A stretch of 41,616 nucleotides of DNA, from IMG/VR virus record IMGVR_UViG_3300030098_006072, positions 2,608-44,223 of that record. One strand, 5' to 3'. How positions within the stretch are numbered: the stretch's first letter is position 1; each line of letters starts with the position of its first letter. Shown piece after piece: positions 8,423 through 14,818 of the stretch. The position numbers and the translations under genes are program-made. The DNA comes from a virus. Below the pieces are notes generated by a model. The model did not search any database, was not told the origin of the DNA, and worked only from the letters and a program-made list of their open reading frames with translations.

Positions 8423-8630
8423 ACAATACCTTAAATCTGATCAGGAAGAGAAGCAAATTATTTGGCTAGAAATAAAGGATCTTTGCAAAGAGCAGAAATT
8501 CACAGCGTATGAATTTTTTGACACTTTTTGTGAAAATAGGAAAATTGGACCTTATGAGGTCGCCGGAAAGAAAAAACAAAAGAAATTTTCAAAGAAAGAT
8601 TTGAGAAAAAGGAATAAAGAAAGAGGTTAA
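8370..8630 (+). CDS. Small basic hypothetical protein
   Basis: An 86-residue protein. ATG 8370 is chosen because AAGGAG (8357-8362) lies at normal spacing before it, whereas an upstream ATG at 8331 has no good site. The middle is a helical acidic/aromatic region (EIKDLCKEQKFTAYEFFDTF) and the C-terminus is strongly basic (KKKQKKFSKKDLRKRNKER), compatible with nucleic-acid contact. It overlaps the preceding gene by 53 bases and stops one base before the aldehyde dehydrogenase gene. Family not recognised. Confidence 0.6.
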   Translation: MKKKIKLGDFPSLISLAEQYLKSDQEEKQIIWLEIKDLCKEQKFTAYEFFDTFCENRKIGPYEVAGKKKQKKFSKKDLRKRNKERG

Positions 8631-8631
8631 A

Positions 8632-9990
8632 ATGCAACAAGTTATAGACGCACAAGAAGCATTTGAAACTTGGAGAGAAGTCCCTGCCCCAAAGCGCGGA
8701 GAGGTTATAAGAATCCTAGGAAATAAGCTCCGAGAAAAGAAAGAAGAACTCGCAGAAATAATAACATCAGAAGTTGGAAAGATCTATCAAGAAAGTCTTG
8801 GAGAAGTTCAGGAGATGATAGATATCTGTGACTTCGCTGTGGGACTCTCTCGTCAACTCTACGGGCTTACAATAGCATCAGAGAGGCCTAGGCATAAGAT
8901 GACTGAACAATGGCATCCACTAGGCCCTATAGGCGTTATAACGGCATTCAACTTCCCCGGTGCTGTATGGGCTTGGAACGCTGCGATTGCCGCTGTTTGT
9001 GGAAATACAGTTGTTTGGAAACCATCAGAGTTAGCAGAAGACGTTGCTGATGCAGTCCATGCCATTTGCGAAGAGGTAATGGAAGAGACAGGTTATGAGG
9101 ATATTTTTACTCTTTTAAAAGGCAAAGCCGATAAAGGTATTGCTTTGACAGAAGACAGGAGGGTCCCCTTGATCTCTTTTACAGGATCTTCAAAAGCAGG
9201 AAAACAAGTCGCAAAAACCGTTGCGGGACGATTTGGGAAATGTATCCTTGAGCTTGGCGGGAACAATGCAGTTATCGTAGCGGAAGATGCGGATTTAGAT
9301 CTTGCAACAAGAGCTATTGTTTTTGGAGCAGTTGGTACAAACGGCCAAAGATGCACGACAACAAGAAGAGTTATCGCTCATCAAAAGATTGCAAAAGAGC
9401 TTACCGATAGACTCCTCGAAGCATATAGGCAAATTATTGTTGATGATCCAATGTATGAAGAAACAATGATGGGGCCGTTGATTAGCGCCTCCGCCGCCGA
9501 TGATTACATGAATGCTCTAGACATGGCTTTGGTTCAGGGAGGAGAAGTTCTCTGTGGTGGCAGAACAGACGTAGACCAAGGCGATCATCGTTTTGTGGAA
9601 CCTGCCATTGTTAAAATGATGTCTCAAACTTCTATAGTTAAAAGGGAAACATTCGCCCCTATTCTCTACTTATTAGAGTATGAAACTTTAGAACAAGCCA
9701 TTGAAATGAACAATGATGTTCCTCAAGGGCTCTCAAGTTCCATATTCACAGACAGCCTCAAGAAGGCAGAACAGTTTTTGTCTGCCGTGGGATCTGACTG
9801 TGGTATTGCAAATGTTAACATTGGCACTTCTGGAGCAGAGATTGGTGGAGCTTTTGGCGGAGAAAAGGAAACTGGTGGTGGAAGAGAATCTGGATCGGAT
9901 TCTTGGAAAGCTTACATGCGCCGACAAACTAACACAGTTAACTGGTCAAATGACTTACCACTTGCTCAAGGGATTATATTTGGAGAATAG
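8632..9990 (+). CDS. ALDH7-type aldehyde dehydrogenase (aminoadipate-semialdehyde dehydrogenase-like)
   Basis: A 452-residue NAD(P)-dependent aldehyde dehydrogenase. The cofactor-binding TAFNFPGAVWAWN lies at about residues 104-116, FTGSS at about 183, the general-base Glu in LELGGNN near 207 and the catalytic Cys in GQRCTTTRR at about 241. The C-terminal signature GAFGGEKETGGGRESGSD followed by AYMRRQTNTVNWS is the one I associate with ALDH7 (antiquitin, alpha-aminoadipic semialdehyde/piperideine-6-carboxylate dehydrogenase). It is about 50 residues shorter than cellular ALDH7, missing part of the N-terminus. Two genes downstream lies a saccharopine dehydrogenase-like gene, the enzyme that makes this aldehyde in lysine breakdown, which supports the assignment. 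The active site looks intact. Substrate remains an inference; other semialdehydes are possible. Confidence 0.85.
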   Translation: MQQVIDAQEAFETWREVPAPKRGEVIRILGNKLREKKEELAEIITSEVGKIYQESLGEVQEMIDICDFAVGLSRQLYGLTIASERPRHKMTEQWHPLGPIGVITAFNFPGAVWAWNAAIAAVCGNTVVWKPSELAEDVADAVHAICEEVMEETGYEDIFTLLKGKADKGIALTEDRRVPLISFTGSSKAGKQVAKTVAGRFGKCILELGGNNAVIVAEDADLDLATRAIVFGAVGTNGQRCTTTRRVIAHQKIAKELTDRLLEAYRQIIVDDPMYEETMMGPLISASAADDYMNALDMALVQGGEVLCGGRTDVDQGDHRFVEPAIVKMMSQTSIVKRETFAPILYLLEYETLEQAIEMNNDVPQGLSSSIFTDSLKKAEQFLSAVGSDCGIANVNIGTSGAEIGGAFGGEKETGGGRESGSDSWKAYMRRQTNTVNWSNDLPLAQGIIFGE

Positions 9991-9992
9991 GC

Positions 9993-10238
9993 ATGCCAGA
10001 AAAAGTTAATCATCCGTCCCACTATAATAGTGGAAAGATTGAGGTCATAGATGCAATCCGAGATTGGGATCTTGACTTCTGCCTAGGTAATGTGATAAAA
10101 TATATAGCAAGACATAAACACAAAGAAAATTCCTTACAAGATCTTAAAAAAGCAAAATGGTATTTAGAATACGTTATTGCAGATCTTGAAAAAGATGAAG
10201 AGCCAGATAAAATAAAAGGAAAAAAATCCAAATGGTGA
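9993..10238 (+). CDS. DUF3310 family phage protein
   Basis: An 81-residue protein with the DUF3310 signature: VNHPSHYNSGKIEVIDAI at the N-terminus (residues 5-22), FCLGNVIKYIARHKHKENS (about 30-48) and DLKKAKWYLEYVIADLEKD. This small domain is common in phages, often near or fused to nucleotide-metabolism proteins; its biochemical role is not settled. The conserved His and Tyr residues are present. The last 14 residues are lysine-rich. It starts 3 bases after the aldehyde dehydrogenase stop and overlaps the saccharopine dehydrogenase-like gene by 7 bases, so the three form one translational unit. Confidence 0.85.
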   Translation: MPEKVNHPSHYNSGKIEVIDAIRDWDLDFCLGNVIKYIARHKHKENSLQDLKKAKWYLEYVIADLEKDEEPDKIKGKKSKW

Positions 10239-11323
10239 TTCAAGAAGAAAATAGAATTAAAAGAGTAGCGGTTATTGGAATTGGTGTTATTGGCGAACTG
10301 GTTGTTACCATGCTTCGTCATCACGGTTTTGAGGTAACAGCAGTTGATGAGAGAGATGTTAAAACTTTAGTTCCTGTCCGGAGAGGAGATATAAGAAATC
10401 AAAGTTTTTTATCAGATTGTTTGAGCGATTGCGACGCAGTTGTCTCCTGTGTTCCTTACCATCTTACAAAATGTGTTGTGGAAGCAGCTTTGTTAAAAGG
10501 CATTCATTATTTTGACGCAACAGAAGATGTAGAAGTAACAAACTTTATTCGCAGAAAATCCGGCAAGGCGAAGGGAGCCATGGTCCCCCAGTGCGGTTTG
10601 GCCCCCGGCTTTATCGGCATTGTCGCATCTCACTTGGCAAAAGGGTTTGACGATATCGAATCGATCAAGATGAGAGTTGGAGCTTTGCCTCAAAACCCAA
10701 CAGGAAAACTTGGCTATGCTATCAACTGGTCAGTTGAGGGCGTTGTAAACGAATACATTGAAGATTGCGATATTATAAAAGAAGGCAAGCACCAAAAGGT
10801 TGCCGCACTAGGTTTGCTTGAAACCTTAAGAATCAAAGGGACAGAGTACGAGGCTTTTACAACTTCTGGAGGTCTTGGCACAATGACCGAGACTTTTAAA
10901 GACAGGGCGAAGAACCTAGATTATAAATCTATTCGCTTTCCCGGCCACTGCGAGCAAATCGAGTTCTTAATGAACGAGCTTCAAATGCGAGATAAGAGGT
11001 GGGAGTTAATGAAGATTTTGAAAGAGGCTCTTCCGCCTTGTGACCAAGATAAGGTTTTGGTTTACGCTTCCGTCACAGGAAGAAGATCAGAAGGAGCAGA
11101 ACTGGAAACAGTGGAGTTTGTAAGGGAGTATACTCCAAAAGTTATTAAAGGGCGCTCTTACAAAGCGATTGCGTGGACGACAGGAGCAGCTATTGTAACT
11201 GCTTTGCAGTTGGTTGACTTGGGTCACCTGCCGCAAAAAGGTTTTGTTAAACAAGAACAAATACCATATGAAAAGTTTATATGGTCGGAATATGGCAAGC
11301 TTTACGTCGAGGAGGAAAAATGA
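10232..11323 (+). CDS. Saccharopine dehydrogenase-like oxidoreductase
   Basis: A 363-residue protein with a Rossmann fold at the N-terminus (VAVIGIGVIGELV, about residues 12-24, GxGxxG), then DAVVSCVPYHLTKCVVEAAL and the HYFDATED element typical of saccharopine dehydrogenases. The central QCGLAPGFIGIVASHLA (about 123-139) is the family's dimer/substrate segment, and YEAFTTSGGLGTM lies near 205. Known family members interconvert saccharopine with aminoadipate semialdehyde plus glutamate. The neighbour at 8632 would oxidise that semialdehyde to aminoadipate, so the two encode consecutive steps of lysine catabolism. No lysine-ketoglutarate reductase is seen here, so the host would have to supply saccharopine, or the true substrate differs. 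The next gene starts within its stop. Confidence 0.8.
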   Translation: MVIQEENRIKRVAVIGIGVIGELVVTMLRHHGFEVTAVDERDVKTLVPVRRGDIRNQSFLSDCLSDCDAVVSCVPYHLTKCVVEAALLKGIHYFDATEDVEVTNFIRRKSGKAKGAMVPQCGLAPGFIGIVASHLAKGFDDIESIKMRVGALPQNPTGKLGYAINWSVEGVVNEYIEDCDIIKEGKHQKVAALGLLETLRIKGTEYEAFTTSGGLGTMTETFKDRAKNLDYKSIRFPGHCEQIEFLMNELQMRDKRWELMKILKEALPPCDQDKVLVYASVTGRRSEGAELETVEFVREYTPKVIKGRSYKAIAWTTGAAIVTALQLVDLGHLPQKGFVKQEQIPYEKFIWSEYGKLYVEEEK

Positions 11324-11661
11324 ACGACAAGCCAGAAAAGATGAGAATTATAGTTGACATTGATGAGACAATCTGCGATTATGGAGGAGGAGATAAATAC
11401 GCAGAGAGAGAATACCCTAGGGCCAAGCCAATTGTAGAAAATATTGAAATGATTAATGAACTGTACGATCAGGGTCACGAAATCGTCTACTGGACAGCTA
11501 GAGGAAGCATTTCCGGTTTAGATTGGACCGACTTGACCTTGAGCCAGCTTGATGAGTGGGGCGCTAAATACCACGAGGCTAGCTGTGGTAAGCCTCACTA
11601 TGATTTGTTTATTTGCGATAAAGCAATTAATTCTTATAATTTTTTTAAAAACGGAGGTTGA
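11320..11661 (+). CDS. HAD-like phosphatase
   Basis: A 113-residue protein whose start is ATG 11320 (site GAGGAGG at 11309-11315; ATGA overlap with the previous stop). The N-terminal IIVDIDETICDYG gives the HAD motif I DxDxT with Asp13 and Asp15. VYWTARGS (about 58-65) is motif II with Thr/Ser, and a C-terminal YDLFICDKAI is motif III/IV-like. It is a minimal HAD without an obvious cap. Related small phage HAD proteins include polynucleotide 3'-phosphatase-like and LNS2/capsule-type phosphatases; the substrate cannot be assigned. Coupled to the saccharopine dehydrogenase-like gene. Confidence 0.75.
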   Translation: MNDKPEKMRIIVDIDETICDYGGGDKYAEREYPRAKPIVENIEMINELYDQGHEIVYWTARGSISGLDWTDLTLSQLDEWGAKYHEASCGKPHYDLFICDKAINSYNFFKNGG

Positions 11662-11662
11662 A

Positions 11663-11995
11663 ATGGAGTTTTATCCACAAAGAGTTTATGGTGTCGAATG
11701 GAATGACGAGTTCGTTAATAAGCTTGTCGAATGGGATGTAGAGGAGCACGGAGATTTCAGTCTTGATCTCGATCACGGAGAAGATCTTTGCTACATGCTC
11801 CAAGAAGAATACGAAATATCAGCACAAGTCAGAGAATTTGAATGGGTCAGAGGCGGATACATTCAGGGTCTTTATGGACTTCAGTGGGGAACAACCTACC
11901 TTGTCATCGATGAAGACGACAAAGATAAGATCCCACTTTTAGAGGAAAAGCTTGGAGTTACCTTTGAAGAAGGTGGGTATTCTGAACTTGGATAA
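11663..11995 (+). CDS. Acidic hypothetical protein
   Basis: A 110-residue protein; ATG 11663 follows ACGGAGG (11651-11657). It is strongly acidic, with many Glu/Asp and Trp/Tyr residues (YGVEWNDEFVNKLVEWDVEEHGDF). It is probably a compact alpha/beta domain; the later strand pattern WGTTYLVIDEDDKDKI fits a single sheet. No motif or family is recognised. It lies 1 base after the HAD gene. Highly acidic small phage proteins can be DNA mimics, but nothing specific supports that here. Confidence 0.55.
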   Translation: MEFYPQRVYGVEWNDEFVNKLVEWDVEEHGDFSLDLDHGEDLCYMLQEEYEISAQVREFEWVRGGYIQGLYGLQWGTTYLVIDEDDKDKIPLLEEKLGVTFEEGGYSELG

Positions 11996-12047
11996 TCTTT
12001 AAATCCTCTTGTCATCTACTTATTATAAAGATGCAGGAGGGTTTATT

Positions 12048-12353
12048 TTGTTTTTTTCATACCTTAAGCACCCAACTCAAGACGATGTGTTAATCCAATT
12101 TATAACAGGGACTGAAAAAGCCCTTGATCGTCGTGATTATTATGTTGGCGATTTTGTCAAACATTATGCCGGTACCGAAGTTTTCCTAGGAGAATACAAA
12201 GTTAATAAAAAAGAGTGGGCCAATTATTGGGTATGCGTTCGACAAGGACAGATAGTAGGTGCAGAGTTGGTAAAAAAAGATGTTAATAAGTTTGATGTAG
12301 CTGTTAAATATGGTTTAACAAAACTAAACTACAGAAAGAATACAAAAAAATGA
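12048..12353 (+). CDS. Hypothetical protein with TTG start
   Basis: A 101-residue protein. I place the start at TTG 12048 because AGGAGG (12035-12040) lies 7 bases upstream, whereas the longer in-frame ORF from 12009 has no site. The product looks like a beta-rich small domain (FSYLKHPTQDDVLIQFITG, then YYVGDFVKHY and WANYWVCVRQGQIVGAELV). The segment VGDFVKHYAGTEVFLGEY vaguely recalls the SH3-like GDLV proteins further along the window but lacks their typical start. Function unknown. It overlaps the next tiny gene by 4 bases. Confidence 0.5.
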   Translation: MFFSYLKHPTQDDVLIQFITGTEKALDRRDYYVGDFVKHYAGTEVFLGEYKVNKKEWANYWVCVRQGQIVGAELVKKDVNKFDVAVKYGLTKLNYRKNTKK

Positions 12354-12445
12354 GCCCGATGATAATATGTTTGATGATCTTTATGTCATTTTTTATGGGA
12401 TTTGCTTTAGGTTGTAGTGAGATATACTACGATGATGATGAGTGA
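12350..12445 (+). CDS. 31-residue membrane/lipoprotein-like peptide
   Basis: ATG 12350 sits in an ATGA overlap with the previous stop and the frame runs 31 codons. The peptide has a hydrophobic segment (IICLMIFMSFFMGFALG), then a Cys and an acidic tail (SEIYYDDDE). The ALGC sequence resembles a lipobox, though the usual basic N-terminal residues are missing. Small membrane peptides of this kind are common in phages (lysis accessory or superinfection roles), but no specific role can be given. Coding status is inferred from coupling and composition. Confidence 0.4.
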   Translation: MSPMIICLMIFMSFFMGFALGCSEIYYDDDE

Positions 12446-12475
12446 AAATAGTGAAACCTTTTTGATTTTTTACAA

Positions 12476-12486
12476 ACTATTTAATA
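12476..12486 (+). promoter_or_regulatory. Recurrent ACTATTTA(A/T)A-type motif
   Basis: ACTATTTAATA in the 150-base gap after the tiny membrane gene. It matches the motif seen at 12572, 14767, 30730, 31502, 34960 and 36418. Only an 11-codon frame and a terminator follow, so it may start a short RNA. Confidence 0.35.
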
Positions 12487-12544
12487 GTACTGCTAAAACT
12501 TGAAAGTGAGGTGAACTTATCAAAAGCAGTTAGAATAATTTTCT

Positions 12545-12570
12545 AAGGGGAGCATTGCTCCCCTTTTTTT
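12545..12570 (+). terminator. Strong intrinsic terminator
   Basis: A perfect 9-bp stem, AAGGGGAGC (12545-12553) with GCTCCCCTT (12557-12565), loop ATT, followed by a run of T to 12570. It separates the metabolic block from the Fe-S carrier gene. Confidence 0.9.
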
Positions 12571-12571
12571 A

Positions 12572-12585
12572 TACTATTTATATTA
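12572..12585 (+). promoter_or_regulatory. Recurrent TACTATTTATATTA motif (possible phage promoter)
   Basis: TACTATTTATATTA lies immediately after the terminator and 11 bases before the ATG of the IscA-like gene. Terminator followed by motif and gene suggests a transcription start signal. If it is a -10 type element, the leader would be very short. Confidence 0.45.
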
Positions 12586-12596
12586 GAGAGGGGCAA

Positions 12597-12926
12597 ATGG
12601 TATCTTTGACAAAAAAAGCCGCTGAAAGAATTCAGAAACTATTAAAACAACAAAATATAATTGTTGAAAAAGCCGGCTTGCGCGTGTATGTCAAGGCCGG
12701 AGGATGTGCGGGATTTGAATACGGATTTGAATTGGAAGCGCAAAAAGAAGAAAATGATTACACATTCGATATCCACAATGTTCGCATCTTCTTAGACCCA
12801 AAAAGCGCCCTATATCTTGCAGGCACAGAGATAGATTATACGGAAACTTTAATGGAAAGTGGATTTAAAATTAATAATCCAAACGCATCTTCTACTTGCG
12901 GTTGCGGTACAAGCTTTAGTGTATAG
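12597..12926 (+). CDS. IscA/HesB-type Fe-S cluster carrier
   Basis: A 109-residue A-type carrier protein. The three cluster-binding cysteines are present: Cys37 in KAGGCAGFEYG, and Cys101 and Cys103 in STCGCGTSF at the C-terminus. Length and strand order match the family (IscA, SufA, ErpA, HesB). It would accept and deliver Fe-S clusters to apo-enzymes. IscA/HesB-like genes are known in cyanophages, so this is a plausible auxiliary gene. ATG 12597 is chosen after GAGAGGGG; a longer frame from 12555 would begin inside the terminator. Expressed from the motif at 12572, followed 12 bases later by the patatin gene. Confidence 0.9.
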   Translation: MVSLTKKAAERIQKLLKQQNIIVEKAGLRVYVKAGGCAGFEYGFELEAQKEENDYTFDIHNVRIFLDPKSALYLAGTEIDYTETLMESGFKINNPNASSTCGCGTSFSV

Positions 12927-12938
12927 AGGGAGGTTATT

Positions 12939-13733
12939 TTGAAAAAGATCAAAGTTGTGATGGGTGGTTCCGGTGCTCTTTATCCAATCTACTTAGGGTG
13001 CTTATGCAGACTTCAAGACGAGGGGTATGAGATTATAAGTGTAGGAGGATCATCAGGCGGCGCAATAGCCGCGACACTTTGGGCCTCGCCGACACTAGAA
13101 AACACGAAAGACAATCTAAAACAATTCATAGCCAGAACTCTTCCAAAAAATAATAAAAAAGTTATAAAATATTCCTTGCTTCATTTTATGAAAAAATGGG
13201 GATTAATAAATGGAATCCATTTGGAGAAATTGTTTTCTCATATTTTCTTTGACAAAATGAAAGAGGCAACAATGCCCCTAAAGATTTATGTTGCGAACGT
13301 AAAGAGGAACCGGCAAATAGTGTTTTCTTCAGAAACAACACCCGAAGCAGATCTTCCAAAAGTTCTGAGAGCATCCTGTTCTATTCCTTTGATTTTTGAT
13401 CCTGTGGAGATTGAGGGTAACAAATATGTTGATGGCGGTTGGTCAACCCCTCTCCCAGTTCTTGAGAAAGACGAAGATTGCATTGGAATCCGTATAAAGA
13501 AATCCAGAGAAAGCAGTTTCACGACCGGCTTGATTGATTACATCCAAAACGTTCTTTATAATAAGATCGAAATCCATGATCAGGATAAGCCAAGTCAGTC
13601 AAATATTCTAGAACTGGTCAGCGATCATGATCGAACTAATCTAAATAAAACTTCAGAGATTGAAGCAAACAACATCTTTGAAGAGGGATACCAGCAAATG
13701 GGCGAGTATCTAAAGAATAAAAAAACCTCTTGA
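12939..13733 (+). CDS. Patatin-like phospholipase
   Basis: A 264-residue serine acyl hydrolase. The glycine-rich oxyanion motif GGSGAL lies at residues 9-14, the nucleophile elbow GGSSG has Ser38, and the catalytic Asp is in YVDGGW (about 165). The start is a TTG at 12939, preceded by GAGGGAGG. Families of this type hydrolyse phospholipids or lipid esters. In a phage it could act on host membranes during lysis or virion release, or supply fatty acids; the sequence does not decide. The fold motifs are complete, so it should be active. No signal peptide or membrane segment is seen. The promoter of the next gene overlaps its stop. Confidence 0.88.
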   Translation: MKKIKVVMGGSGALYPIYLGCLCRLQDEGYEIISVGGSSGGAIAATLWASPTLENTKDNLKQFIARTLPKNNKKVIKYSLLHFMKKWGLINGIHLEKLFSHIFFDKMKEATMPLKIYVANVKRNRQIVFSSETTPEADLPKVLRASCSIPLIFDPVEIEGNKYVDGGWSTPLPVLEKDEDCIGIRIKKSRESSFTTGLIDYIQNVLYNKIEIHDQDKPSQSNILELVSDHDRTNLNKTSEIEANNIFEEGYQQMGEYLKNKKTS

Positions 13734-13758
13734 CAATCCTTCCTATTCTTGCTATAAT
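13730..13758 (+). promoter_or_regulatory. Sigma70 promoter, extended -10
   Basis: TTGACA (13730-13735), a 17-base spacer and TATAAT (13753-13758) with an upstream TGC, starting in the last codons of the patatin-like gene. It drives the nuclease gene at 13789. Confidence 0.9.
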
Positions 13759-13788
13759 CTGTGCATAAACTTCACATCAGAGGAAACC

Positions 13789-14760
13789 ATGAAAAAAAGA
13801 GTTATGATAATCGATGGGTTGAATACCTATCTGCGCAACTACATTGTAAACCCAAGCCTTTCAACTAACGGAGATCCAATCGGCGGCTTGAAAGGCTTTT
13901 TAAGTTCTCTCCAGAAACTTTCCAGAGAACTCAAGCCCGACAAGATCGTCGTTGCTTGGGATGGCCCCGGAGGCTCTCAAAGAAGAAAGACTGTTAATAA
14001 AGGCTATAAAGAAGGTAGAAAACCGATCCGACTAAACCGATCTGTAAAACTTCTTTCGGAAGAAGAGAATGCAAAGAACAAAGTATGGCAACAGACAAGA
14101 TTGCATGAATACCTGAACGAAATGCCAGTATCACAAGTGTTGATCGAGGGCATCGAGGCAGACGATATTATCGCACAAGTTTGTAACGATATGTTCAATA
14201 AAGATTACGAAAAAGTAATCGTTTCCAGTGATAAAGATTTTATTCAGAAGTGTGATAATTCAACAGTTTTATATCGCCCAATTCAAAATAAAGTATTGAG
14301 CAAGAGAACAGTTATAGAAGAGTATAATATAAGCCCAAACTGGTTTGCACTAGCCAGAGCAATCGCCGGAGACAAATCAGATAATCTACCCGGAGTAGGA
14401 GGCGTTGGGTTGAAAACTATTGCCAGAAGGTTCCCGTTCTTTTCGGAAGATAAGGCATCCTGTTTTTATCAGCTTTTTGAACATTGCAAGGAAAATGTTG
14501 ATGGTCCAAAAGTTTATAGAACGATATTAGAAAAAAAGAATCTTGTCGAAAATAACTATAAACTAATGCAACTTTATGCCCCTTCAATGTCACCGCAAAA
14601 CAAGTCTATCATTAGGAATGCAGTTTTTGAACTAGAGCCAGAGTTTAACAAAACGGGTGTTCTTAAAATGATGATCGAAGATGGCTTTGGAGCAACCGAC
14701 TGGACAGATCTTTTTGCAACATTTCGAAAAATAGTTGTTGACAATAAGACTGAAAGGTGA
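13789..14760 (+). CDS. 5'-3' exonuclease / flap endonuclease (RNase H-like)
   Basis: A 323-residue FEN/5'-nuclease of the T4 RNase H and Pol I N-domain type. The first metal Asp is in MIIDGLNTYLRN (Asp9), with VVAWDGPGGSQRR (about 56-68) and IEGIEADDIIAQV near 121-133. VIVSSDKDFIQ (about 144-154) and AGDKSDNLPGVGGVGLKTI (about 193-211) carry the remaining acidic residues and the helix-hairpin-helix. It would remove RNA primers and flaps during lagging-strand synthesis. It lies between a strong promoter and the helicase gene. The phage family A polymerase at 3622 has no such nuclease domain, so this separate gene supplies it. ATG follows CAGAGGAAACC. Confidence 0.92.
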   Translation: MKKRVMIIDGLNTYLRNYIVNPSLSTNGDPIGGLKGFLSSLQKLSRELKPDKIVVAWDGPGGSQRRKTVNKGYKEGRKPIRLNRSVKLLSEEENAKNKVWQQTRLHEYLNEMPVSQVLIEGIEADDIIAQVCNDMFNKDYEKVIVSSDKDFIQKCDNSTVLYRPIQNKVLSKRTVIEEYNISPNWFALARAIAGDKSDNLPGVGGVGLKTIARRFPFFSEDKASCFYQLFEHCKENVDGPKVYRTILEKKNLVENNYKLMQLYAPSMSPQNKSIIRNAVFELEPEFNKTGVLKMMIEDGFGATDWTDLFATFRKIVVDNKTER

Positions 14761-14766
14761 TAAGAT

Positions 14767-14780
14767 CCTATTTATACTTA
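14767..14780 (+). promoter_or_regulatory. Recurrent CCTATTTATACTTA motif
   Basis: A CTATTTATA element in the 58-base gap between the nuclease and helicase genes, about 38 bases before the helicase ATG. It matches the motif set upstream of other genes. Confidence 0.4.
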
Positions 14781-14818
14781 CCCAATAAAAAAGTATTTAA
14801 AACCAAGCAGGAGTTAGA

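Noticed and set aside
10071-10102. TTGACT followed by a weak ATAAAA in the DUF3310 gene as a promoter
   Set aside because: The -10 is poor, there is no extension and no gene start follows with its own spacing.
12555-12596. Upstream extension of the IscA-like gene to 12555
   Set aside because: The extra codons lie in the terminator and in the ACTATTTATA motif; ATG 12597 has a ribosome site and gives normal family length.
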